Shown here piece after piece: positions 48,601 through 58,862 of a stretch of DNA of 64,000 bases. Source of the DNA: Pycnopodia helianthoides (taxonomy: Eukaryota > Echinodermata > Asteroidea > Forcipulatida > Asteriidae); assembly GCA_032158295.1 (NCBI GenBank), contig CM063256.1:9238453-9302452 (forward strand). The letters run 5' to 3'. Numbering within the stretch: the stretch's first letter is position 1; each line of letters starts with the position of its first letter. The translations under genes were made by a program, and so were the position numbers. The notes beneath the pieces were generated by a model. The model made no database searches. It saw only the letters and a program-made list of their open reading frames with translations, and was not told where the DNA came from.

Positions 48601-51336
48601 TTCATGTAAGGGGGGCCATGTCAGATGTTTTAGCACCGTTCTTGTTTTCAGCAAGATCGCCGTCCCTGACACAAATGGCGTTTTGCCCTGCCACCGTATA
48701 CTTCCTCTATAAGTAGCGTTTCAGTGCCAATTAAAATACTATTATCTGAGCAATTGCAAGATGCTTCTCTGAAACTTCATCAACTGCCAGGCCATTTGAA
48801 ACAGGGACTTTTGATGGAGTTGCCAGAAGTTTGTATCTCCCATTAGTAGCAGTGTAATGCAGGTGGAGATATCAACGATTTGTTGTAATAATAACCCAGT
48901 ATACCAAAGTGGCTCTCATGTCATTGACTCATCATTGTTATATTTTCTGAGTCAAAATTTCCAGGACAAAATTCTGAGATTTGATATCATAACCAATTTA
49001 CTATGAACATAATAATTATAGTAACACTTGATATCACCATTACCAGATCCTGGCACTTGTGCAGAAGAGCAGGAATCAGCCTGGCCTCGGCGGGGACCCA
49101 GATGGTGTAGAGATCAAGTTGGCTGAAGGAACATGGGACCTGAGTAAGAAGCTACGTAGGTCTCACCTAGCAGTCGAAGTGGCCCTATTGGAGATCGCCA
49201 ACCCAAGTTCGAATGAAGTTCTAGAAAAATGCAAAGATACATGCCAGGAGGCAGATGACCTTTTGAAGACAGTCATGGAAACAAAGAAAAAGGTCAGATT
49301 TGCAACTCTGTTTGGTGTGAAGTCAAAGAAAACCAGACGGCGTGTACAAATTCATGCATGTTATAATTTATAATGAATCTCTCGTTGAAACAAAGTATTT
49401 GGTGTGAGAAGAACCACATGTGTGAATGGTCTTGACGTTTCAAAAACTTTGAAGATCGACACCAATACACCAATTTCCTCTTAGACTATTATTTGTTAAC
49501 ACTTGTCTACGACATCTTTGGGAAAATACTCAATTTGTTTTTATGTATTTGTTTGTGAGTGTTTAGTATCGATGGCAAATAAGAGATGCATTTATTAATC
49601 TGCTTGTGCATAATTATGATCACCATAGAACATCCCTTGGCGTTGTTCTGATCTTTGGAACAGTTAGTTATCTTTTCTATTATGATGTAATGATTTTTAG
49701 TGGTTTATTTGAGGCTATTGTTACCTGGCGTGTTGTAGTTATTTTTCTTTCTTTCTTCTTCTTTTTCCCGCATTCTTGGAGCTCCATAAAAACTTAAAAG
49801 AAAAATCATGCAATGTATACACAAAATTCAAAGCCTTTGCCCCCACTTATATCATAGAATCATCAAGATGGCAAACCGGTGGAATTCCCGTTTAAGGACT
49901 TACACCGACAGGGACCTGATCCAGATTGGGGAGGGAGGGTCAAACGACAGCTGGAAATAGATACCAAACGCATGGGTGTCACTCAAGACGTCAACTTATT
50001 AAAAAGTGTTTTAAAGGTGAGACTGGGACAAGTTTAAGTATCACAGTGACGCCATGAATTGTTTTTTTCTTTTTCTGGGAAGAACCCGTGCGATTATGAC
50101 CTATAGGCCATACTTCATGGTCCAATACTCTGTCACGTGCTTTGTTTAAAAACTGCATTTGTTCGTTGTTACTTGATGGGCTTCATCCTCACCGGGGGGA
50201 CGGGGGTAGTGGGGGGGGGGGGGGCTAAAAAGAAAGAGCCATATTGGATGAAAGTTGTGTTCGTGGCAAACTGATGTTGTGTTTCCGTTATTGATAGTTG
50301 TAGCGATGGCGGTGGTGTACAGTGTAAAGTAAATAGACCTTTCTTTTGCAACGTCACAGCTGCGAGGTTAGCCAACCTTGGTTTGCAAAAGAATGGGCGG
50401 CCTCAGTGAAAAATTAAAACAGTTTCTTATTTGACCAATAATGCTATCAATTTAATACCCATGTTACTGATAAATAAATTTGACTATCCAAAACAAAAGG
50501 TAAACTTACACTTCATAACAAAAGCTGTAATTTTTGGCAGAAAAATGCAAGTTCCTGCCAAACCAGTTTTATACATTTTTAGCTACTCAAGGCCTCACAT
50601 ACAAAATGGCGATCAACGTTTGTAAACAACTTGTTCGAGGGGTATGGTACCTCGCCTTCCTCCTTTCCATCTCTGTGGAGTTGGTTCAAATCTTATTTTG
50701 TACTGGCTCCTTGGCTGCTATTTAGCAAGTTGGGTTTACCATCTACTTCTCCATGCATATTATCTAGAATTAGAATACACAGTCGTGATCAGAAAGATCT
50801 AGAAAACTATGCTACCACTACCACTACAAAATACGGTGGCCGTGGCCGCCTATCAGTCAATCTGCAATGGAGAGGTGAGATTGGAATTTTCAGACATGGG
50901 ATTGGGGGGGGGGGGGCAGAACACTGCTGTCAGATCCTCTTGTCGACTTAAGTAAGACGATTCAAGCAGGTGTGTCTTTCGCCGAACAACTTAGTGGAGG
51001 TGTTTTTGTATTAGTTCATCTTAACATTTTGCAACATCCTTTCAATGTTACCACTTTTTCTCACCGTTGCCATGCTCCTATGTGTTTTTTTTAAAGGTGC
51101 AACCGTGCACTAATTTGGAGAACTACAAGTTTCTTGCCATGCGACATTTCGCCCAGAAGTGCAACGATGAAGATGCAATCCAGGATACTGTGTCCATACA
51201 GACAGACATCCCAGATACAAGAGAGTACAAGGTTGTTGATCTTGTGAGGTGGTGTACAGACAACGTTGAGAAAATTGCTGTCGAAATTAATGAACTCAAA
51301 CCAAAGGTCTCTGTCAAGGCCTTGCCGAGCAAGTAA
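43610..51336 (+). CDS. gene C: intact IFIT-like protein with novel C-terminal two-module extension
   Basis: Exons are 43610-45676, 46426-46803, 47289-47453, 48075-48407, 49047-49292 (or to 49343), 49858-50016 and 51097-51336; all are phase 0 with GT/AG borders and every reading frame is open. The product is about 1,195 residues (1,212 with the longer exon 5). Residues 1-689 are IFIT-like: CHFTWKL at 15-21, AESHFQLALCY near 294-304, and TPR-like helix pairs throughout. Residues 690-1195 are six small exon-units of unknown fold in the order 2-3-4-5-6-7, where 5-6-7 resemble 2-3-4. No signal peptide or membrane segment; presumably cytosolic. By analogy with vertebrate IFITs it may bind RNA or act in antiviral defence; that is inference. 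The ATG chosen lies in the same context as in D; an upstream in-frame ATG (43559) would fall in the presumed intron. Confidence 0.75.
45841..46440 (+). repeat. tandem duplication of intron 1 end plus exon 2 start in gene C
   Basis: About 45841-46137 and 46152-46450 are two copies of one 300-base block, sharing TTCAATTTTGC, TTTTAATTTGGTGG, TTCGGGCAGG and ATCGACATTTGCTGCTCAA. The first copy keeps the exon start (ILAGIDICCS) but then runs into AAT repeats, so it is an aborted exon 2. Confidence 0.8.
46426..46803 (+). CDS. gene C exon 2, module part 1 (126 codons)
   Basis: ILAEIDICCSRDASDFLH start after GACAAG, then SFKEGLASRD, IKQDITDIL, KAAVDCCEKARPLLDHIVVKFQ, donor CAG/GTACAC. An internal ATG at 46543 is not conserved in A or B, so this is an internal exon rather than a gene start. 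Confidence 0.8.
47289..47453 (+). CDS. gene C exon 3, module part 2 (55 codons)
   Basis: MEELKFSEERKKQYFPLKK start after TTGCAG. Ends HYPKLYDYILQ at CAG/GTAGGC. ERKKQYFPL is identical in A, B and C. Confidence 0.8.
47698..47958. mobile_element. MITE in gene C intron 3
   Basis: About 50-base imperfect inverted ends: AATAGGCCGACCCATTAAGC left, CAATAGACCGATCAATTAAG as the inverted right end, both leading to TTGACCAATCACA. The interior has GCGCGC stretches and no frame. Confidence 0.8.
48075..48407 (+). CDS. gene C exon 4, module part 3 (111 codons)
   Basis: IQPGINPEYECLL start, DPVKMARQSMDKVEEICN, KVDELVSNLR, STWKFIE end at GAG/GTAAAG. Fusion of B exons 4a and 4b without the intron. Probable coiled-coil-forming middle. 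Confidence 0.8.
48408..49046. other. gene C intron 4
   Basis: No repeat or exon recognised. A gap between two well-supported exons. Confidence 0.5.
49047..49292 (+). CDS. gene C exon 5, module part 1' (82 codons)
   Basis: ILALVQKSRNQPG start, LAEGTWDLSKKLRRSHLAVE, NEVLEKCKDTCQEADDLL. Two donors fit phase 0: AAG/GTCAGA here, or CGT/GTACAA after 49343. The second lies after KKTRRR, where B has KKTRRQ at its donor, so the longer exon (99 codons) is a real alternative. Confidence 0.75.
49858..50016 (+). CDS. gene C exon 6, module part 2' (53 codons)
   Basis: Starts NHQDGKPVEFPFKDLH after TCATAG. Ends NLLKSVLK at AAG/GTGAGA. Too short and ATG-poor to stand out alone; supported by exact length and motif match to A and B exon 6. 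Confidence 0.75.
50017..51096. other. gene C intron 6
   Basis: Contains G runs at 50211 and 50905 and a left end of the ATAGACCTTTCTTTTG MITE family (50333-50400). No coding exon supported. Confidence 0.5.
51097..51336 (+). CDS. gene C exon 7, terminal exon (79 codons plus stop)
   Basis: VQPCTNLENYKFLAMRHF, VSIQTD, VDLVRWCTDNVEKIAVEI, then a ten-residue tail absent from A and B, stop TAA at 51334. Acceptor TTTAAAG. Confidence 0.8.
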   Translation: MQPCTNLENYKFLAMRHFAQKCNDEDAIQDTVSIQTDIPDTREYKVVDLVRWCTDNVEKIAVEINELKPKVSVKALPSK

Positions 51337-53829
51337 TAATGCAAACTGCTATTGCTTATATCTAAAGTACATGCACGGTTCTACTCTACGAAGTTCCCAG
51401 ATGAGCCATTCCACTGGTTAAGATAATGAGATTATGTTATCTCTTCAAGTCGACTTTATGAAATCAGTAGTCGACCTGCGATATCTCGCTAAGATAACAA
51501 CTAAAACAAAAGATCGTAAGTCGACTTCTTAGTTTCTTGTTAGGGTAAATCGATAAAATCTATAGATTAAGTCTATTTGTGGAGATACATGATCTCGCTG
51601 TAAGCTTTATATAATTATTTGTTGTCTATTATTATTAACGCATTTTAACCGATGTTAGTCTTATTGTAATCCATACGACCCTGAATGGGGATTTCCACAA
51701 GGGTCACGTCCAATCAAATGATGAATTTATTTTGGACTTTCCACGCTTTTTACCAATTTATTTGAATGTGTTCTTAATTGTAATTTACCAATGTTTTGAG
51801 CAACTTTTATCAATGTCCATTTTGATTATTTATGTATTTCATGATTGTTATGCACTTGTGTGTATATTGTATGGAATGGCGTATTACAAACTGGTCATAT
51901 GTAGTATGGCATTCGCGGAGGTCCTTACCTACCTTTGGGTGTGCTGAAGAGTGACTTCATTCTGTGAAGTCCTGTTGCGATGTTACATTTTACGAAGTAA
52001 TGACTGTACATGTCACCATTTTAACAAAAATCGTCAACCTTCTTACTCCAGTGAACTTCCTGGTAGGCGAGCTATTACGCTGGTCAGAATGGTGTACATT
52101 TTATACCATTATAACCCAATACAATTAATAGTTTTAAAAATAGCAGCTGATCAATGTGAAAAATGTGCCCTATTTTGTCATTATAAAATTGGTAATGTGC
52201 AGTAGCTACGTATTCATTGCAATCTAGACTGTTTTAAGAGGAATATCAATTCCTACCTCCAGGTCCCCTTACCAAGAGTGGTCTTTTAGTCTTGTTTTGG
52301 GGGACGAACTTGCATTTGAAAAGATAACAACATAGTCACATTATTATATTTCCCACTTTGAGCTATGTATTTGCATAAAGTCTATAAAGTGACTTTTTGT
52401 GTTAAAGGTAATGACGTGCTATACGTGTTTGACCTCTCCTAGGGTTCCTGTCTACATTATTGTTAAAATGTGATTTGCTATAAACATGGGACGACAAAAG
52501 GTGCTTTAAACGCTAGATTTAACTTAATTGAACAATATACCCATTGTCTTTAATATGATACTCTCAAAATCGTTATAACATTGCTGGGCAGGTGAGTTAA
52601 TTTCGTTTATTTTTTATATTCACGAGGCGCAAATTTTAGTAATTGGATATCTTAAATCTTACACTTAGGCCTAAGTATGGTTTGAAATTTGGCAAGAAAC
52701 ACAATCAAGTGTAGCCTACAACTTTTCTACCACCATAAGAGCAGATTTTCCACCGATTGTAATTTTGTTAAGTACCTGAAACCACCCAAAAGTGTTTCCA
52801 ACATGTGAATGGATATGCAGGCTTTATACTGAAAATAATTTTAGTTGACTTTAGTTAATATATTTTAATTACTCTCAAATTAAAATGAAAAAAATCGACG
52901 GAAAAGGTAGGTAACTTTTTCCTTTCGTTTTTTTTAATGGAAATTTGAGGATGATAAAACTGGAAATGATGTTCAAACAGATGAAGCCACTCGAATAATT
53001 TTCAGTAGGCCTTATAGCCTGCCTGGCCAAAATACTTTTTGCGTGGTGTGTAAAATGTAAAACAAAAACAAACTACAGTCATTGGCATGGTTAAAGGGAT
53101 GATATACGTTTAGTAATGACTCTAAAAATCGATAGCAATAAAAACGTACGTGGTAACAGGTACAGCAGCTTTGGAAAGTATATTGCATTTTGAGAAACAT
53201 TTCACTTCGAAGTACTGCGGTTAAGGAAAAATATATCGCTTTTTATCCCAACAAATTTGAATCTGAGGAGCGTTTCTGACAGAAACGCCTCTTGAAATGG
53301 ACAACGCCCTCAAGTGTTTTAGATTTACTATTTTATAAGTCGATTCCTAATTCGTCGTTTTCGCCGTTCGATCTCTAATCGGGCAAAATGAACCGGGTGA
53401 CACGGCTGTGACTTTGATCGTTATCCAGGTAAACAAGACATTCACGTTTCTGACGTGTGGCCGTGTGTAGTGGGCCAGCGCTTTCGGGAGTAACACTTAT
53501 GTCGCTGTATATAGCATTAGCGTAGCAAACGTGTATTTCCAGTCTGGAAATAAACGGTTAGCATGGAGGAGCGATATCCCCCAAAAAACTACAGATGGTT
53601 GTTTTATATAAAATAACCATTCGTTGCCATAATGGTTCGGCTTTGCTACGCAAATAACACACTCAATCTCCAACCATGTAAGTCCAAAGTGAAAGTAAAC
53701 AGATTCAATGGTACCCTGCCGTATTGGTACCCTGCAAAATGTCAATAGCGATGACTCATTGGGGAATCACCCATGGTGGCCTTGAAGGGACATGTAACAT
53801 AAACAAGTCGCGAATTTTGTCACGAATGT
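51337..53829. other. intergenic region between genes C and D
   Basis: 51420-51560 is palindrome-rich with repeated GTCGACTT words and looks like a decayed MITE. 53095-53330 matches the repeat at 1290-1545 (TTTGAATCTGAG, GTTTCTGACAGAAACG). No gene seen. Confidence 0.5.
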
Positions 53830-54385
53830 TGACGTCAATAACTGAGATCGATGTCCCTTCCGAGCCACCATACTCCCCTGGTTTTGTCTCGTTCACACGT
53901 ATAGCTAGCAGTGCACATCTGTAGGTTAGCTGGTACCCGCCGACAGTGACCCCCGTCGCTAGGGGAGAATCCCCCGATGCTGTTTTCTTTCATGCAATAC
54001 CAGGAACTGCAGTTTCATTATTCGGTGCTGTGCAGTTGTGTGTTCTGGACGAGTACTTTGCAGAGTCTAAAAATGACTTAAGCACCCCAGGATAATTTGT
54101 TCATTTGTGACGTCAATAACTGAGATCGATGTCCCTTCCGAGCCACCATAATCCCCTGGTTTTGTCTCGTCCACACGTATAGCTAGCAGTGCACTTCTGT
54201 AGGTTAGCTGGTACCCGCCGACAGTGACCTCCGTCGCTAGGGGAGAATCCCCCGATGCTGTTTTCTTTCATGCAATACCAGGAACTGCAGTTTCATTATT
54301 CGGTGCTGTGCAGTTGTGTGTTCTGGACGAGTACTTTGCAGAGTCTAAAAATGACTTAAGCACCCCAGGATAATTTGTTCATTTG
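53830..54385 (+). promoter_or_regulatory. tandemly duplicated 278-bp promoter-like block upstream of gene D
   Basis: 53830-54107 and 54108-54385 are nearly identical, each starting TGACGTCAATAACTGAGATC. Each holds GTTTTCTTTCATG (IRF-like on the minus strand) and CAGTTTCATTATTCG, close to the ISRE consensus (54010-54024, 54288-54302). The block lies just before the presumed gene D 5' exon. It might instead be the 5' monomers of a LINE; the LINE frame starts only 0.9 kb further on. Confidence 0.4.
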
Positions 54386-54489
54386 TGGGAAGTAATTGCC
54401 CATGATTCAACAGTCATGTGATTTGGAAGAACCTGTCTGAAAGTAATAAATCATCAGCAAGGAGACCGTGAACCGACCAGTGCTGCAAG
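54386..54489 (+). other. putative 5' non-coding exon of gene D
   Basis: Ends GTGCTGCAAG/GTAAGC, a strong donor that could pair with the acceptor GTGAACAG at 59925. The start is not fixed. The resulting 5.4-kb intron would hold the LINE. Confidence 0.35.
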
Positions 54490-55318
54490 GTAAGCATTAT
54501 ATTTTATCATAACCATAAAAAAGGTACATCAAAACCGGCACCGGCTAATTTTATGTAAACACTACTAAGCCATTTTACACCCCAAAATTAAGATTACTCT
54601 TCTTTAACTAATATAAATTTATATTAAAATAAAAATTGTTTAATAACTTGTAGCTCTCGAGGATTGTTAAGGGAACTAAATTTGAATTTCATAAATGGTC
54701 TGATTCCCATCTCTTGACTACAAAGTCACAATGACAGTGTCGGCGCGGAACCAGACTAATTATTGATTACGGTAAAAATACATGTTTTAGTCCGAAAAAA
54801 TAGTCACTGGGCATGTTCAGTGCCTTTCCGTGAAATTAACAACTGCTAAAAGATACCCAAAGCCAGGTATATGTCCACAGCCTAATTATAATCGTAATTG
54901 TTCGTAATAGTTGGGATCGAAGGTAATCGGCGGTAATTGTAGTGAGTGAGTGAGTTGGGGCGCGTCACAGCTGCTCCAAGTCTCTCCTCAATTAGGTTGG
55001 ACCTGAGTTCATTTACAAGATTTATATTTACACTAGTTTGTTTATAATATGCCACTGATCACACAGGACAATTGCGAGGTGATATTTGTGGATAATTTTT
55101 CTGTATTTATGTGATTGCGATTTGCCTGTCATCCTCATTCTCAGTTTGTAAGTACATGTACATATAGTAGCCATATTGTACAATGCATGTACAAGTCAAT
55201 GTTCTCATTCTATTCATCATGTTTAGTGAAGTGTACTCATTCAGTTGTGACCACTCATTCTGTGAAAAATCCTGGATCTATTGAGTAGGCCTACAATAGA
55301 TTACGTAAGTCATTCACT

Positions 55319-57874
55319 ATGGCTTTCATTCACAAAGTCTCTTATGCTAAGAGCTGTGCTCTTGCTGTCATGGTGCTGATTTCTTGTAATGTCTATTGCA
55401 CGAGTACCGGTAGCAATGGACTTGGTTTAAATTCTCAGCTACATGTGAAATATGTTGGCAAAAGAATATCATATTACTCAACTCCTACTTGTGCCTCTAC
55501 ATTTCACTTGAGATTGGTTCAGTGTGGGGACATACACCCCAATCCAGGTCCTTCCTTAAATAGAAAGGATCCCAATACTAATACTAATACCAGTAATTCC
55601 AGTATTGTAGATAGAATATCTGTGTCCACCAATATAATTAAGTATGACATTCATACACTATACAACTTGAATTCTAACCAATTAAAAATATCTTCATCAG
55701 TCTGGTCAACCTTAAACCAATTAAGCATTTGTAGAGGTCGCACCAGGCGATGTCGGAAAGGTGGAAGGTGCCGACGTCGTGTGCAGCTACAGGAAACTGC
55801 GGTAGTCAACGAAGACCCGGTGACATTTGCCCTCTGGAACGCCAGATCATTGAACAATAAAACGCACATGTTCTGTGATCTCATGATTAATGATCGAATA
55901 GACATCGCAGCTGTGACGGAGACCTGGTTCATGGGCGATGATCGCGACAACATCACCCTAGCTCAGATATCATCCACCCTTAAGAACTATGACTTACATC
56001 ATATGCCAAGAGTGGGTCGTGTAGGAGGTGGTGTAGCTATATGCATCAAGCAGTCCTTTCAAGTCAAGAGGTTTGAATCGGCCAGAATCTTCACATCATT
56101 TGAATATATCGATGTACTTGTCACCTCTCATGGACAAGTTCCAACTCGTCTTTTGGTCTTATATAGGCCACAACGAACTGCTTCAGGACAGTCAACAGAT
56201 CAGCTTTTTCTGCAAGAATTTTCTACGCTCATGGAGCAGCTGGTATCTTCATCACATCAGTTAATGATCGTCGGTGACTTCAACTATCACATGGACTCGG
56301 CTACAGACTCAAACTCCGTTGGCTTTCTGAATGTTATCTCATCTCTTAACCTTCAGCAACATGTCCAATTTCCAACACATACAAGTGGACACACATTAGA
56401 TCTGGTTCTTACACGAGCAAATGACAATTTCATCTGCAACGTATCATCAACGAGTTATCTTCCATCTGACCATGTAGCTGTCATATGCTCCATGAATATT
56501 CGTAAACCTAAGCCCATGAAGGTGCAGATTAGAACTAGGAAAATACAAAACATTGATATTGAGGCATTTCGACAAGACATTCTTTTGTCTGAACTATACT
56601 CATTTTCTTCCGACAACGTTAACGAACATGTTGACCAGTTTGAGTATTCGCTTTCCTCTCTCCTTGACAAACACGCTCCTGAAGTTACCCGCACCATCAC
56701 GAGTCGACCTGAATCTCCGTGGTATTGTGATGATCTCCATCAGCTCAAGCGGAAACTCCGAGCGCTAGAACGAAAAGCTTTCCCACATGGGTCGGAGATT
56801 GATCGAGAGAATTTCCGAAAAGCAGCCCATCATTACAGTAACCAGCTGGGATCTGCAAGGAGAAAGCATCATCGTGATCAGCTTAGAGAATGTACCCCAC
56901 GTGAACTTTTTAAGAAAGTTGAACAGTTGACGCAGCCTACCACTTCTCTAACCATTCCAACCACTGATGGCCCCGGTGACTCATTAGCTGAACGCTTTGT
57001 TACATTCTTCGCCGAGAAAGTAGGAAACATCACACATCAGCTAGAGTCCTCCATCCCCAGTGCTACTGAATTCTGTCTTGTTGAAGAGCCATACAGGTCA
57101 TCATCATTTGGGCACTTCAGAACAGTAACTGATGAAGAAGTACGTAGTTTTATTATGAAGTCTTCCTCAACGACATGCGAGCTTGACCCCATTCCGACTC
57201 CCTTTCTTAAAATATTCTTAGATGAATTGGTTCCAATCATGACAACCATTGTTAATGATTCGTTTGTAACTGGGTGCGTCCCCAATAAATTTAAGTGTGC
57301 CAATATCCTACCCAAATTAAAAGGAAGTTCTTTGAATACAGAAGAGTTAAAAAACTATCGTCCAATCGCTAATCTAAGATTTTTTGCCAAGATCTTAGAA
57401 AAGCTTGCAGCTTCCCAGCTACAAACCTATCTTAAAGAAAATGATCTGTATGCCAATTTCCAATCAGGTTATCGTCAGTTTTATGGTGTCGAAACAGCTC
57501 TTCTTCGGGTCACAAATGATATGTTGATGTCATTAGACAAGGGTGAAGAAGTAATTCTCATATTACTAGATTTTTCATCGGCTTTCGACACCATAAAGCA
57601 CGACATTCTCCTGAAGCGTTTGGAACACAAATTTGGAATTTGTGACCAGGCCTTGAAATGGTTCCAATCGTATCTGTTGGGCCGAAGCCATCGTGTTATT
57701 ATTGGAAATGAACGATCATCCACCCACTCTTTAACTCAAGGTGTTCCGCAAGGATCTGTGTTAGGTCCCATTTTGTTTACGCTTTATATTTCTCCACTGG
57801 AGTCCATAATAGATGGGTATCATATACAAAAGATGTTCTATGCGGATGATACGCAACTGTATGTTTTCTTTTAA
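55319..57874 (+). CDS. LINE ORF, part 1: signal-like leader, 2A-like motif, AP endonuclease, reverse transcriptase
   Basis: Residues 1-33 look like a signal peptide (hydrophobic core LAVMVLISCNVYC). DIHPNPGP at 71-78 is 2A-like but has His where functional 2As usually have Glu. The endonuclease domain follows: WNARSL near 172, ETW, GDFNYH near 318, SDHVAV near 383. RT motifs: NYRPIANL near 677, LLDFSSAFDTIKH near 750, QGVPQGSVLGP near 806 and the YADD box near 840. It ends soon after the YADD box because of a frameshift, not at the natural end. Confidence 0.85.
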   Translation: MAFIHKVSYAKSCALAVMVLISCNVYCTSTGSNGLGLNSQLHVKYVGKRISYYSTPTCASTFHLRLVQCGDIHPNPGPSLNRKDPNTNTNTSNSSIVDRISVSTNIIKYDIHTLYNLNSNQLKISSSVWSTLNQLSICRGRTRRCRKGGRCRRRVQLQETAVVNEDPVTFALWNARSLNNKTHMFCDLMINDRIDIAAVTETWFMGDDRDNITLAQISSTLKNYDLHHMPRVGRVGGGVAICIKQSFQVKRFESARIFTSFEYIDVLVTSHGQVPTRLLVLYRPQRTASGQSTDQLFLQEFSTLMEQLVSSSHQLMIVGDFNYHMDSATDSNSVGFLNVISSLNLQQHVQFPTHTSGHTLDLVLTRANDNFICNVSSTSYLPSDHVAVICSMNIRKPKPMKVQIRTRKIQNIDIEAFRQDILLSELYSFSSDNVNEHVDQFEYSLSSLLDKHAPEVTRTITSRPESPWYCDDLHQLKRKLRALERKAFPHGSEIDRENFRKAAHHYSNQLGSARRKHHRDQLRECTPRELFKKVEQLTQPTTSLTIPTTDGPGDSLAERFVTFFAEKVGNITHQLESSIPSATEFCLVEEPYRSSSFGHFRTVTDEEVRSFIMKSSSTTCELDPIPTPFLKIFLDELVPIMTTIVNDSFVTGCVPNKFKCANILPKLKGSSLNTEELKNYRPIANLRFFAKILEKLAASQLQTYLKENDLYANFQSGYRQFYGVETALLRVTNDMLMSLDKGEEVILILLDFSSAFDTIKHDILLKRLEHKFGICDQALKWFQSYLLGRSHRVIIGNERSSTHSLTQGVPQGSVLGPILFTLYISPLESIIDGYHIQKMFYADDTQLYVFF

Positions 57875-58688
57875 AAAGTCTAATAATTTTGATCCAACTA
57901 CTGAAATCTTAAGTTGTATACATGCTATCAAGGAGTGGTCCCAACTGAATAGCCTGAAGCTGAACAGTAGTAAAACAGAGTTCCTCCACATTTCTTCACG
58001 TTTTCGAGAAACACAATCAATTCAGTCTATAGACCTAGATGGAACATTGTTACATGCAAACAGATCTTGTAGAAACTTAGGAGTGATTTTTGATTGTCGG
58101 TTGACTTTTGAGAATTTTATATCTCAAAAATGCCGCGCTGCTTCGTATGCTTTGTATAAAATTGGAAAAATTCGTGATTTTTTGGATAGGCCCACCACTG
58201 AAAAATTAGTTCATGCTTTCGTTTTATGCCACATTGATTTTTGTAACAGTCTTCTTTTCGGTCTTCCTCAGCGACAAATCAGAAAATTGCAGACTATTCA
58301 AAATTCAGCGGCGAGATTAGTGACCCGAACTCGAAAATATGAATCAATCACTCCTGTGCTACGAAATCTACATTGGCTTCCTGTCCACTCCCGCATTTTG
58401 TTTAAACTATTAGTTTTTGCATACGAATGCTTTCATGACATTGCCCCTTCATATTTAAGTGAACCGTTATCATTGTATTGGCCCACTCGTACTTTAAGAT
58501 CAAGTTCAAAAGCATTATTCATTGTCCCTCCCACCTCAACTAAAACTTACGGTGAGCGTTCTTTTACCCACGCCTCCTCAGTTTTATGGAATGCACTTCC
58601 AGATTTCATGAGAAATCACAATGATTTAAACAAGTTTAAGATTTCTCTTAAAACGTATTTATTCAATGTTAAAAGTGTACACCCATGA
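57867..58688 (+). CDS. LINE ORF, part 2: C-terminal region after the frameshift
   Basis: Continues directly after the YADD box with SFKKSNNFDPT, LNSSKTEFLHIS, NLGVIFD, IDFCNSLLFGLP, IQNSAARLV, LHWLPVHSRILFKLL, APSYLSEPL and GERSF, the usual order in L2/CR1 proteins. One base removed from the T-run near 57865 would join it to part 1. The independent frame at 57813 is therefore not a separate gene. Confidence 0.8.
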   Translation, partial: SFKKSNNFDPTTEILSCIHAIKEWSQLNSLKLNSSKTEFLHISSRFRETQSIQSIDLDGTLLHANRSCRNLGVIFDCRLTFENFISQKCRAASYALYKIGKIRDFLDRPTTEKLVHAFVLCHIDFCNSLLFGLPQRQIRKLQTIQNSAARLVTRTRKYESITPVLRNLHWLPVHSRILFKLLVFAYECFHDIAPSYLSEPLSLYWPTRTLRSSSKALFIVPPTSTKTYGERSFTHASSVLWNALPDFMRNHNDLNKFKISLKTYLFNVKSVHP

Positions 58689-58862
58689 ACTCAGTGTCCA
58701 ACACTACATGTACTGTTTTGCTTCTAAGTGGATTTTCTTATCTGCATTACTTTTTCTTGTATTTTTTATTTTTTTTTCCTTTCTATGTAAAGCGCATAGG
58801 GACATGCTATCCTGTAATGTGTTATGCGCTATAAAAGAACTGTGTATTATTATTATTATTAT

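Larger units (their letters stand above)
55319..58862 (+). mobile_element. near-full-length L2/CR1-type LINE
   Basis: An endonuclease-reverse transcriptase frame (55319-57874) continues in another frame (57813-58688) after one extra base near 57863-57866. The 3' end, GCGCTATAAAAG followed by (ATT)n at 58848-58862, is typical of L2-like elements. It lies in the sense orientation in the presumed gene D 5' intron. The 5' end of the element is not determined. Confidence 0.85.

Noticed and set aside
57813..58688. 291-residue frame as an independent gene
   Set aside because: It continues the LINE reverse transcriptase protein after one extra base.
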